DNA from: Pseudomonas sp. efr-133-TYG-5
Lineage (GTDB): Bacteria > Pseudomonadota > Gammaproteobacteria > Pseudomonadales > Pseudomonadaceae
Direction of reading: 5' to 3'
Assembly: GCF_030209175.1 (NCBI RefSeq)
Contig: NZ_JARVSM010000002.1
Location: 276,768 to 340,767 of the forward strand
DNA: 64,000 bases
Shown piece after piece: positions 9,576 through 17,808 of the stretch (position 1 is its first letter; each line of letters begins with the position of its first letter). The notes under the pieces are model-generated. The model was not told the DNA's origin, searched no databases, and saw only the letters and a program-made list of their open reading frames with translations. A program made the position numbers and the translations under genes.

Positions 9576-10674
9576 AGGATTTGACCGTCACGTATTTGAG
9601 GAGGAAGTCGCTGTTCTCGGCCGGGCCGCGGTACACCTCGATGGCATCCGCCGGCAAGGCCTGATCGATGTAGGTTTCCACCGACGACACGCGAATCGCG
9701 CGCATCGAGGGATCGTTGACGAAACTCTGCAGCGCCGCCACTTCGGCGCTGCTGGCGCCACCCATACGCCAGGATTGCTCGAGCACGCCGCTGCGCGACT
9801 TGCCCTGGCTGTCGAGCCCCTGGGCGATGTCGTAATTGCGCCGCGAGGCGAAGAAGCGTGGATAGGCCTCATTGGCGGCGCGGTCGAAAATCTGCGCCTG
9901 CTCGATGGCCAGGCGTACCGCGTCGGGCAGCTCCAGCGCCAGCAGCGTGTCGTAGTCGCCCGGCACCACCAGCAGGTTCGAGCCACCGTAGACCTCTTCG
10001 CCATGGGCGTCCTTGGTCAAGTATTGATCACCGCAGTAACTCAGCACCTTGTCGCCGATGAATGACTGACCGACGCTGTGGGTGATCACCTGACTCAAGT
10101 CCTGCTCCAGCACCACACCATCGCTGAACAGCTTGCCGGCGTCGGGTCGAGCGAGGATTTCGTCGAACGCATCAAGGCTCTTGATCACTTCCTGACCACG
10201 TCCGGCACAGGCATGGATCGGCTTGATTCGGATCGGCCCGCTGTACAAAAGATGCTCGGCGGCGGGACGCGCATCCTCCAGGGCAAACACGCTGAACCCG
10301 TCGAGGACGACGTTGCGCACGCGTTCGGAAAACAGCGGCGACCAGCCCACCGGTGCCTGCGCCAGGTGACTGCGCAAGCCGTGGCTGATGGCTTTGGTGC
10401 AGATGAAATCGTGCTCGACGTAACCGCCCCAGAGGTCGTCCGGGCCTTGCACGCCGAGTTCACGGGCGACGGCTGCGCCGACCAGGGTCTGGGTCGGCAA
10501 CAGGTAGAGATCACGACCGCGATGCTTCTGCGCGTCGTAACTGCCGGCGAACTTGAGCCCGAGAATCTGCGCCAGCCAGCGCGCCAGCGCTTTGTTGGTC
10601 TGCACCTCATGCTGTGGCGCGCCGGGGCGGAGCGAATGGGCGACGACCACTTTCCTACGGGATGTCGAGGTCAT
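9565..10674 (-). CDS. DUF3182 family protein, ATP-grasp-like
   Basis: 369 residues matching the DUF3182 family, known mainly from Pseudomonas and relatives. The central segment (IRIKPIHACAGRGQEVIK, then a DGVVLEQDL strand) has the lysine and glycine-rich loop spacing of ATP-grasp enzymes, so a carboxylate-amine or similar ligase activity is possible but unproven. The start at 10674 is chosen for its GGAGG 4 nt upstream; the frame continues upstream to 10812 without a better site. It pairs with the downstream alpha/beta hydrolase through an 11-base overlap. Confidence 0.75.
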   Translation of the reverse strand: MTSTSRRKVVVAHSLRPGAPQHEVQTNKALARWLAQILGLKFAGSYDAQKHRGRDLYLLPTQTLVGAAVARELGVQGPDDLWGGYVEHDFICTKAISHGLRSHLAQAPVGWSPLFSERVRNVVLDGFSVFALEDARPAAEHLLYSGPIRIKPIHACAGRGQEVIKSLDAFDEILARPDAGKLFSDGVVLEQDLSQVITHSVGQSFIGDKVLSYCGDQYLTKDAHGEEVYGGSNLLVVPGDYDTLLALELPDAVRLAIEQAQIFDRAANEAYPRFFASRRNYDIAQGLDSQGKSRSGVLEQSWRMGGASSAEVAALQSFVNDPSMRAIRVSSVETYIDQALPADAIEVYRGPAENSDFLLKYVTVKSYDG

Positions 10675-10949
10675 GCATCCTCCGTGCAGCAACTTGATAC
10701 CTTTAGGGAAAAGCGGTGCAGAGATCGGGCCAACCGGAAGATCTTTGTGAATTTGTACCCAATCAGACGCTTGCCTGACACCCTGCGGCAACCAGCCTGC
10801 CTCAATCTGCATGAATGGCTATATTCGTCCGGCATTTTGCACGATGGTCACCACTGAAATGATTGCATCGCCGTCATCGGATACAACCCTATAGAGTTAG
10901 CTCGCACAGGTGTACAACTCCCCCACCGGCGGGTGAGCATCTGCTTGAT

Positions 10950-13900
10950 TCAAGCGTCTTCGCAATCTGCAATAGCTCGCGCACAATCGAGGACTTGAAC
11001 GGCTTTGGGAACGTCCGCGCCCCACAACTCGGCCCGCTCGAAAATTTTTTGGAAGAGCAGCCCCGGGTGCTTTCGCATCATTTGAGCTAACCACGACGGA
11101 ACATCTGGATTATCTACATGAACTGAAAGAAGCTTTGCCAGCAAAAGTTCAATGTTATCTACATCCAGCTCACGCTCGATAATGACTTGAACAATCTGAG
11201 TACGCAGATACAGACCCTCGGTGGTCACGGCTTTACGGTCGGTTCCAGTGCAGGCATACACCATATATCTACGGGCGCGCTCATCTTCTGAAGCCATTAC
11301 CTTTTCGGCCAGTTCAAACAGGCCTGGCCACTTTTGAGGATCGTAAACCGCGAAGCGAACATAACCTTCAATCAATGAACATACATAAAGCGTTGCCTCA
11401 GGCATTCGCTCAAAAATCTTTATTAGCAGCGGCTGCAATGCAAAAAAACGAGCAGGAGCATCAGTCCTTGTTCCCTGTCTCGCCTCAAAACCACTCAATG
11501 CTCGAGCATCGATCTCCTGCTGCATAACGCGTTCAAAGACTCGACTTGCAAACGTTTGAAATTGCTGGCCCGAATAGCTCATGCAGACAGCCACATCAAC
11601 CGCAGTCAAGTTCGGTAAGTTGATCAACTCCAGCACTAATGCCGTGTCTCCGCCACGGCCCAGTATTCGCAGACAAATAACCCGAAGTTCAGGATCATGA
11701 GCATCCACTGACAAGGCCCTTATGGACTGCAGAATCAAAGGTGTAGGATTGTTTTCCTGTAGGCCGTTGGCCAGAGCAATCTTGTCTGTCAAGCTGAAAA
11801 GGCTTGAGTTCAGGACATCGCCCATCAACGAGGCCACTTGCTCACTATAATCTCTGGCTAACAACTCCAGCATTCGGACCGAGCTCTTGCTCGACGCCAT
11901 CGCCAGTGCTTGCAAGGCCGGCCACATTTGCGCTTCGGCGCTGAGGAAGAATAAACCTTGAGCGAGGATACCCAGATCGGCCTCGTTGGAACCTTGCAAT
12001 GCCTCTTTGGAGTCGAACCTCTCTATCAGGAAACGCCAGGATCCTACCTGCGCCTCCTGCAAAGCGATCAGCATCTGTACGCGCCATGGCGACACGTCAA
12101 ATCCACTGACGCGCTTGTACTTCTCCCAATGTTTATTGCGCCAGTCACAATCCCACTCTCTTGTAGCAAGTGTCCAAAGCAACCGCACTCGCTGCTCGGC
12201 CGACCAGCGTCTAGATATCATCAATTCAAGCAACGATCGGCCCGACTCGAATAACAAACCGAGATTCGTGCCACGATAACTTTGGCCCATGGCCGCTACC
12301 AGAGGTTCCAGCAAACGCCAGTCAGGCAATGCCTGAGCAATTGAGCACGACAGACTCAAGGTAATGTCTATCGGGGAGTTTTGATGGCTCTCAACCAGTC
12401 TTCGCAGTAGATCAAGCGCCAGGTCTTCGTCCTGCTTCGCCAAATCAACCAGTGCGAAACGCAGTGCCCCCACTTTCAGCGGATAGACTCTTATCTGCTC
12501 TAGTTCGGCGATAACTTTGGGCGCATCCAGAAATCGTCCATGCAAACGTTCAGAGATTTTGTCCGGTTCCACACGCAGAACGCCTTGCGACTCGACAATA
12601 AAATTGACTCGCCTCAGTGCTTCATAAGCCGGCTTGTCGAAACCGGACATCTCAAGCACTTCATTTCGGATCAACACCCCTTGTTCAGACTTCGCCAACA
12701 TTCGCGACAATCGCTCGATGAACAACGCCAGGTGTTCGTCAAGAATGTCGTATTCATTGATCACCTGGCTGATGCGACGCTCGATGAATAGATCGACGAT
12801 TTGCGCCTCTTCCAGCGCAAAGTCTCCGTGTTCCTCAAGTTGCGCACAGAATGACATCATGCTGGGGTGGCGATAACGCGCCAGCCTGGCATCTCCCAAA
12901 CGATTGGCGGCCGTACGAGCTTCCTCTTTGGTGAAGTCACTGACCTGAACTTGCCAGACGCGTTCTTGCGGACAATAGACCTGTGGAGAAAGCTCCAGCG
13001 AGGCCCTAAGACGCCCAATGGTTTCAGGGCGTCCGGTCAGTATTAGTTGCAGGCTCGATTGCGTCAGTTGTGCAAGGGTTGCATTCATCCATTGACTCAG
13101 GTGCCGGCTGAACGACGGCGTCCGATCCAGACCGTCAATGATGACCAGAAGCTTCGTTTGATGCAGCCACTGGGACAGCTCGACTGCTGGTAGCGGATAT
13201 CCACCATGCTCCCGGATATAACGTTCGACAAGTCGAACCAGACTAGCACCGAGGCTGGCATCGCTGATTTCGAGATTTTCTGCTGCAATCAAAAGTATCG
13301 GTCGATCTGGCGGCGATTTTCCGAGCTGCGCGCACCAGCACGTTTTACCCTGTCCCGAACCACCACTGATCACCATCAGACTTTTCGACGAAGCAAAGAA
13401 CTTCTCCAAGTGCAAATCCAGATCCGAACGCATTACGTAGAAATCGGGCACGAACTGCCCTAGCGCCATCAATTGATCAACTCGCTGCTCGGTCATGCCT
13501 CTTAATACATCTTCAAGTTGTACCTGCAGGCCTCCCACCGATAAACGACGATGAGACACCTCTATCTCGTGTCGTCTGAGAATGTTCCAGAATGCGGTAC
13601 GATCAAGTGACTTCCTGAGAGTCGCAGCGTCGAGACAAGTTATATTAAACAGCTCCCACGCTTGCAGAGCCTGTTCGGGCTTAACGACTTGACGGAGTCT
13701 TTCTATCGATTGATGTTCATCTCGTCCCTCGATAGTGTCGAAGACGCTCAGATGAGTGCATCCCAGGAACTCACGAAAACCTTGCGTGATTTCCTTTGGC
13801 GTTTTATTCAGGCGTTTGGATTCTGCTTCGAAACGTTCCTTCAGTCTTTCAAACGCCCCTTTCGTTGACTGACTGTTGGCTGCGATGCTTAACGACGCAT

Positions 13901-14333
13901 GGTGGGACAAGTCATGACAAATCATCAGCACATTCCTGACGTCAATACGTACTGTGCCGGAAGCCGATGAATCAGTTGCAATGACAAGTCGGTCATTGAT
14001 GCAGGAAAAGCCAGGTGCCCAGAACTGAAGAATCAACTGAGCCAACGCCTTGTTGAACTCTGCGTTGAGCTTCAAACCATGTTTGATCTGAATGTACACA
14101 GTACCTTCGGGCAAAAGACGCAACACCAGGTCATCCACAATCGTCGAACTTTCACACGCCACTGACTCAATGCTGTGCCGGTCACTCAGCTTCCATTGAA
14201 GTGATGCTCCCTGCCCCATCAGCATTTGGGCCACGCAAAAGGCGCCGACAGAGCCGGCATAACGGGCACCTAGAGTGCTCGCGGCGCCCCCTGCTGAGCC
14301 CCGGGCGTTGGAATTGTCGTCGTGATCGTTCAT
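10950..14333 (-). CDS. STAND/NACHT-like NTPase with nuclease-like N-terminus; candidate antiphage defence protein
   Basis: An intact 1127-residue protein, not recognised as a named family member. Residues about 18-150 look like a PD-(D/E)xK / Cap4 (DUF4297)-like domain: GARYAGSVGAF helix, Glu61, Asp67-Asp68 (STIVDDLVL), then Gln82-x-Lys84 in YIQIKHG. A P-loop NTPase follows: Walker A GGSGQGKT at 324-331, Walker B LLVIIDGLD at 395-403, and a sensor-like LILTGRP ending near 436. Residues about 580-1127 are helical and repeat-like, as in the ligand-sensing part of STAND proteins. The start at 14333 has AAGGA 5 nt upstream; an in-frame ATG at 14351 is the alternative. The gene is AT-richer than its neighbours (sampled 60-base rows of 35-45% G+C) and stands alone between two core genes, suggesting acquisition. 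By analogy with Avs-type proteins it may sense a phage product, oligomerise and cut DNA; this is inference. Confidence 0.7.
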   Translation of the reverse strand: MNDHDDNSNARGSAGGAASTLGARYAGSVGAFCVAQMLMGQGASLQWKLSDRHSIESVACESSTIVDDLVLRLLPEGTVYIQIKHGLKLNAEFNKALAQLILQFWAPGFSCINDRLVIATDSSASGTVRIDVRNVLMICHDLSHHASLSIAANSQSTKGAFERLKERFEAESKRLNKTPKEITQGFREFLGCTHLSVFDTIEGRDEHQSIERLRQVVKPEQALQAWELFNITCLDAATLRKSLDRTAFWNILRRHEIEVSHRRLSVGGLQVQLEDVLRGMTEQRVDQLMALGQFVPDFYVMRSDLDLHLEKFFASSKSLMVISGGSGQGKTCWCAQLGKSPPDRPILLIAAENLEISDASLGASLVRLVERYIREHGGYPLPAVELSQWLHQTKLLVIIDGLDRTPSFSRHLSQWMNATLAQLTQSSLQLILTGRPETIGRLRASLELSPQVYCPQERVWQVQVSDFTKEEARTAANRLGDARLARYRHPSMMSFCAQLEEHGDFALEEAQIVDLFIERRISQVINEYDILDEHLALFIERLSRMLAKSEQGVLIRNEVLEMSGFDKPAYEALRRVNFIVESQGVLRVEPDKISERLHGRFLDAPKVIAELEQIRVYPLKVGALRFALVDLAKQDEDLALDLLRRLVESHQNSPIDITLSLSCSIAQALPDWRLLEPLVAAMGQSYRGTNLGLLFESGRSLLELMISRRWSAEQRVRLLWTLATREWDCDWRNKHWEKYKRVSGFDVSPWRVQMLIALQEAQVGSWRFLIERFDSKEALQGSNEADLGILAQGLFFLSAEAQMWPALQALAMASSKSSVRMLELLARDYSEQVASLMGDVLNSSLFSLTDKIALANGLQENNPTPLILQSIRALSVDAHDPELRVICLRILGRGGDTALVLELINLPNLTAVDVAVCMSYSGQQFQTFASRVFERVMQQEIDARALSGFEARQGTRTDAPARFFALQPLLIKIFERMPEATLYVCSLIEGYVRFAVYDPQKWPGLFELAEKVMASEDERARRYMVYACTGTDRKAVTTEGLYLRTQIVQVIIERELDVDNIELLLAKLLSVHVDNPDVPSWLAQMMRKHPGLLFQKIFERAELWGADVPKAVQVLDCARAIADCEDA

Positions 14334-14379
14334 GCACATCCTTGTTGACATTGAAATGACGAAGCGAAGGGGATTTCAC

Positions 14380-14393
14380 GTGTTGATCAACAC
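14380..14393. promoter_or_regulatory. perfect 14-bp palindrome upstream of the NTPase gene
   Basis: GTGTTGATCAACAC is its own reverse complement and is centred about 53 bp before the NTPase start codon, in the 72-bp gap after the glxA-like gene. Its place and symmetry fit a dimeric repressor operator. No regulator gene is adjacent, and no convincing -35/-10 pair was found around it. Confidence 0.4.
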
Positions 14394-14405
14394 TAGACTG
14401 ACACC

Positions 14406-15404
14406 TTATCGCGACAGGCTTTTTGCTGGCGACATGCTACCAAATCGCGCGCGGTAATCGCTCGGCGTCAGGCCGGTGATTTTCCTGAAGGTGGCACGAA
14501 ACGCCCCCGGGTCCTGATAGCCGACCGTCCAGGCAATGTGATCGATGGTGCCATTGGTGAACTCGAGCAATTCGCGCGCCTTGCCGACCCGCAGATGCTG
14601 GCAGTATTCGGTCGGCTTCAAACCGGTCGCGGCGCGGAAACGCCGCAGCAGGGTGCGCTCCTCCAGCCCCGCCCGTTCGGCCATCGCCCCGAGCGAAACA
14701 TCGGTCGCCCCGGTGCTTTGCAACCAGTGCTGGACCTTGAGAATCGCCGCGTCGCCATGGCTGAGGATCGGCGCAAAATTACTCCCGCAGGCACTCGCAC
14801 TGTCGCTGTGCTCGACCACCAGGAAGCGCGCGGTCGCGCTGGCAATGCTGGGCCCGAGCAGGCGATCGACCAGGCGCAAGCCCAGTTCCGCCCAGGCCAT
14901 CAAACCGGCCGTGGTGATCAGATCGCCATCATCGACAATCGGCGTGTCGGCCTTGAGCCTGATCTGCGGGTAGCGCTCGGCGAAGGCTTTGGCCGAGGTC
15001 CAGTGCGTCGTGGCACTGCGACCGTCGAGCAGACCGCTTTCGGCCAGCAGCAGCGAACCGACGCACACCCCGCCGAGGGTGGCACCGCGGGCGTGTTGCG
15101 CGCGCAACCAGTGAATCAGCCCGGCGGGCGCCTGGGCTGCCGAAAAACCGCCGATGGACGGCGGAATCACCACCGCCACCAGACCGGCTTCGGTACCCGG
15201 ATCACTGGCATGCACCCGCACCGGCGGCTGATCGCCCTCAGCTTGCCAATGGCTGACCCGCAAGCGCGGCAACAGCGCACTCTGGTGCTCGGCAGCGACC
15301 CGGTCGGCCACCGCGAACAGGTCGGTCAACCCATGCACCGCCGCCATCTGCGCGCCGGAATAGATCAGCACACCCAGTTCGACGACCGCCGGTTTCGCGT
15401 CCAT
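14406..15404 (-). CDS. GlxA family AraC-type transcriptional regulator
   Basis: 332 residues in two parts: an N-terminal DJ-1/PfpI amidase-like domain (residues about 8-180, with the elbow GGVCVGSLLLAESGLLDG) and a C-terminal AraC/XylS double helix-turn-helix (RAGLEERTLLRRFRAATG and the IAWTVGYQDPGAFRATFRKITG recognition region). Family members respond to small nitrogenous metabolites and activate adjacent operons. The start at 15404 has AGGGGA 9 nt upstream; the longer open frame to 15524 overlaps the divergent gene. It is divergent from a cysteine hydrolase across a 100-bp region with an inverted repeat, so that gene is its likely target. Confidence 0.85.
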   Translation of the reverse strand: MDAKPAVVELGVLIYSGAQMAAVHGLTDLFAVADRVAAEHQSALLPRLRVSHWQAEGDQPPVRVHASDPGTEAGLVAVVIPPSIGGFSAAQAPAGLIHWLRAQHARGATLGGVCVGSLLLAESGLLDGRSATTHWTSAKAFAERYPQIRLKADTPIVDDGDLITTAGLMAWAELGLRLVDRLLGPSIASATARFLVVEHSDSASACGSNFAPILSHGDAAILKVQHWLQSTGATDVSLGAMAERAGLEERTLLRRFRAATGLKPTEYCQHLRVGKARELLEFTNGTIDHIAWTVGYQDPGAFRATFRKITGLTPSDYRARFGSMSPAKSLSR

Positions 15405-15422
15405 TGTCAGTTTTCCCCTGTG

Positions 15423-15467
15423 TATTGTCGGTGCGGCCAATCCTCGAAAACGTGGCCAGCGCCAATA
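15423..15467. promoter_or_regulatory. imperfect inverted repeat in the glxA-like/hydrolase divergent region
   Basis: TATTG followed 7 nt later by GGCCA is mirrored by TGGCC followed 5 nt later by CAATA, with about 13 nt between the arms. It sits midway between the divergent start codons at 15404 and 15505, where an AraC-type activator would bind. The arms are imperfect, so this is a candidate only. Confidence 0.35.
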
Positions 15468-15504
15468 CTCAATCCACACCCAACCACACTTCGAGGACAC
15501 ACCC

Positions 15505-16059
15505 ATGGCCAAGCAAGCGCTCATCGTAGTCGATATCCAGAACGACTACTTCCCCCAAGGCAAGTGGCCGCTGGCCGGTGCCGACGCCGCGGCCGACAAC
15601 GCCGCCCGGCTGATCGCGGCATTCCGCGAGGCCGGTGATTCGGTGGTGCACATCCGCCACGAATTCACCTCGCCCGACGCACCGTTTTTCACCCCGGGCT
15701 CCGAAGGGGCGCAGCTGCATCCGAAAGTGCTCAACCGCGCCAACGAGCCGGTGGTGCTCAAGCACTTCGTCAATTCGTTCCGCGAAACCGAGCTGCAATC
15801 GATCCTCGACGAACAGGGCATCAGGGAACTGGTGGTGGTCGGCAGCATGAGCCACATGTGCGTCGACGGCATCACCCGGGCGGCGGCAGACCTGGGCTAC
15901 AGCGTCACGGTGATCCACGATGCCTGCGCCAGCCGTGACCTGGAATTCAACGGCCTGACCGTGCCCGCCGCCCACGTGCATGCGGCGTTCATGTCGGCGC
16001 TGGGGTTTGCCTACGCCAGCGTGGTTGCCACCGACGAGTTCCTCGCCGCCAGCCGCTGA
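15505..16059 (+). CDS. cysteine hydrolase, isochorismatase-like
   Basis: 184 residues with the isochorismatase/nicotinamidase fold and a complete Asp-Lys-Cys triad: Asp10 in IVVDIQNDYF, Lys86 in VVLKHFVNSF and Cys119 in SMSHMCVDG. The preceding non-prolyl cis bond region (VVVGSMSHMC) is also conserved. It probably hydrolyses an amide or vinyl ether of a small metabolite; which one cannot be told. GAGGA precedes the ATG. It is divergent from the GlxA-type regulator and closed by a strong intrinsic terminator, so it is a single-gene unit. Confidence 0.85.
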   Translation: MAKQALIVVDIQNDYFPQGKWPLAGADAAADNAARLIAAFREAGDSVVHIRHEFTSPDAPFFTPGSEGAQLHPKVLNRANEPVVLKHFVNSFRETELQSILDEQGIRELVVVGSMSHMCVDGITRAAADLGYSVTVIHDACASRDLEFNGLTVPAAHVHAAFMSALGFAYASVVATDEFLAASR

Positions 16060-16088
16060 ACACTGCTCGCCCCCCGGTGAAAACCTGC

Positions 16089-16114
16089 GCCCGCCTCGTT
16101 GCGGGCGTTTTTTC
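16089..16114 (+). terminator. intrinsic terminator after the cysteine hydrolase
   Basis: Stem CGCCCGC/GCGGGCG with a 6-nt loop, followed by six T residues, starting 30 bp after the stop codon. Confidence 0.85.
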
Positions 16115-16130
16115 AGGTGTCATGAAAATC

Positions 16131-16188
16131 TCACGCGTGAGTCATTGATGGCGTTTTGGATTGGTTGTAGTGTGGCTCACGCGTGAGA
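16131..16188. promoter_or_regulatory. paired palindromic operators flanking a putative promoter of the yjfI-like operon
   Basis: The identical perfect palindrome CTCACGCGTGAG occurs at 16131-16142 and again at 16177-16188, centre to centre 46 bp. Between them is a plausible promoter on the plus strand: TTGATG at 16146-16151, a 17-bp spacer and TAGTGT at 16169-16174, which puts the expected start of transcription inside the second palindrome. Two identical sites bracketing a promoter are typical of cooperative repressor binding or looping. The next gene starts at 16211. Confidence 0.6.
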
Positions 16189-16210
16189 TGTTCATAACGG
16201 AGTCATCGCC

Positions 16211-16879
16211 ATGAAAAGCCGCTCCCCCGCAACAAAAGCAGACGACCCGAAGGGAGTGCGCTCGACACCGTCCGCGAAAAAACCGTCGAGCTTCTACATG
16301 AAGCAGATGCGCGCGGGCCTGGCAGCCGCCGGTTATGTGAAACACGAAACTTGGGTGCTTCCCGAAAACCGAAGCTTGCTCAAGCAAATGGAGCAACAGC
16401 TACGCCAACCGATTCTGGCTGGCTCATTCATGTCGGAGAATTACATGAGCGCAGGCAACAACTGGAACATCGATAGTCTCTACAACGCATTCAAGGCGCT
16501 GGACGAGGTGGCTTCGCAAGAGATCACGCTGTCCCTGATCCAGAGCGCCGAACCCAGCCTCAAGCTGGAAATGAACGAATTCGGCGGCCTGCCGATTCAC
16601 ATCGCCATCGCCGGCCAGCAGATCATCGTCGACACCGTGCTGGTCGACGCCGATTCGATCAGCGACGTGAGCGCCTTCAACGACGCCGTGCTGCGCAGCC
16701 GGGAGATGTTCCCGCTGTCGTCGATCGGCATCGAGTCGATGCCCAACGGCCAGACCGTCTACAACATGTTCGGTGCACTGAGCGCCGACTCGAGCCTGAC
16801 CAACGTCGTCACCGAGGTGAAAACCCTGGTCGACAACGTGCAGCGCGCCAGCGAAGCCTTCGAACACTTCTTCAAGTAA
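16211..16879 (+). CDS. YjfI family protein (DUF2170)
   Basis: 222 residues. The basic N-terminus (residues 1-30, rich in Lys, Ser and Pro) precedes a YjfI/DUF2170 domain. Function unknown; in many gammaproteobacteria it is encoded directly ahead of a PspA-like protein, as here (17-bp gap to the next start), which points to a shared role in envelope maintenance. First gene of the six-gene operon controlled by the double-palindrome region. Confidence 0.8.
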   Translation: MKSRSPATKADDPKGVRSTPSAKKPSSFYMKQMRAGLAAAGYVKHETWVLPENRSLLKQMEQQLRQPILAGSFMSENYMSAGNNWNIDSLYNAFKALDEVASQEITLSLIQSAEPSLKLEMNEFGGLPIHIAIAGQQIIVDTVLVDADSISDVSAFNDAVLRSREMFPLSSIGIESMPNGQTVYNMFGALSADSSLTNVVTEVKTLVDNVQRASEAFEHFFK

Positions 16880-16896
16880 TCAACAGGGAATATCCA

Positions 16897-17595
16897 ATGA
16901 CTCAGTCCATCTGGAGCAAGTTGTTCACCGCACTGCGCGGCGGCGCCAACGAAGTCGGCGAAGCGATCGCCGACCAGCAGGCCCTGCGCATTCTCGACCA
17001 GGAAATCCGTGAGGCCGACAGCGCGCTGTCCAACGCCCGCCGCGAACTGGTCACCATCATGGCCAAGCACAAGCTGTCCGCCGACCGGGTCAGCGAGTAC
17101 GACGCGAAGATCAAGGATCTCGAAGCCAAGGCAGTCTCGGCACTCAACGCCGGTCGTGAAGACCTCGCGCTGGAAGTGGCCGAGGCGATCTCGACCCTGA
17201 CCAACGACCTCGATGTCGAGAAAAAGCAGAGCGACGAATTCGGCGCCTACGCCGACAACATGCGCAAGGACATCAACAAGGCCGAAGCGCGGATCAAGAG
17301 CCTGCGCCAGCAGGTGGACATGGCCAAGGCCCGTGAAAGCGTGCAGAAGGCCCAGGTCAGCGCGTCCATTGCCAGCGGCGGCGCCAACGGCAAACTGGAA
17401 ACCGCGGTCGGTACCCTCAATCGCCTGCAGGCCAAGCAGCAGCAACGTGCGGCCGAGCTGAACGCCCAGGACCAACTGGCCGAAGCCTCCAGCGGCAATG
17501 ACCTGGAGCGCAAGCTGCGCGAAGCCGGCATCACGCCGAACGAAGGCAGCGCGAACGCGATCCTCGAGCGTCTGAAGCAGAAGTCCGCTCAGTAA
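16897..17595 (+). CDS. PspA/IM30 family protein (YjfJ-like)
   Basis: 232 residues, almost entirely heptad-rich helix, as in PspA/IM30/Vipp1 ESCRT-III-like membrane-remodelling proteins. The long coiled coil spans roughly residues 25-190, and a short helix near the C-terminus (GSANAILERLK) closes the protein. Such proteins coat damaged inner membrane and preserve the proton gradient. No PspF-like activator or sigma-54 type -24/-12 site is nearby, so control differs from the classical psp operon. A REP doublet lies between this gene and the next. Confidence 0.85.
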   Translation: MTQSIWSKLFTALRGGANEVGEAIADQQALRILDQEIREADSALSNARRELVTIMAKHKLSADRVSEYDAKIKDLEAKAVSALNAGREDLALEVAEAISTLTNDLDVEKKQSDEFGAYADNMRKDINKAEARIKSLRQQVDMAKARESVQKAQVSASIASGGANGKLETAVGTLNRLQAKQQQRAAELNAQDQLAEASSGNDLERKLREAGITPNEGSANAILERLKQKSAQ

Positions 17596-17613
17596 GCCAA
17601 TACGCAGCCATCC

Positions 17614-17700
17614 GTGGGAGCGAATCCGCTCGCGATGCGGCCGCCACATTCAACCGTAACGTTGACTGGCCGGCCGCTATCGCCGGCAGGCTCGCTCCCT
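17614..17700. repeat. REP doublet between yjfJ- and yjfK-like genes
   Basis: A REP unit reads on the plus strand at 17614-17642 (GTGGGAGCGAATCCGCTCGC) and a second, inverted unit lies at 17668-17700, ending in GGCAGGCTCGCTCCC. The pair occupies most of the 213-bp intergenic space inside what otherwise looks like one operon, so it may act as an mRNA-stabilising or attenuating structure. The sequence subtype differs from the doublet at 2430-2509. Confidence 0.75.
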
Positions 17701-17808
17701 CATGCTTTGCGCGCTGCAAATCCTTCTGCTCGTTCACCCCGCGGCCCGGTACACTAGCCGCGTTTTTTTTGCCGCCGCACACCTCCACCCGCCTCAAGGA
17801 ACGTAACC

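Noticed and set aside
16115..16210. Sigma-54 promoter for the PspA-like operon, as in enteric psp operons
   Set aside because: No TGGCAC-N5-TTGC type sequence is present and no PspF-like gene is nearby.
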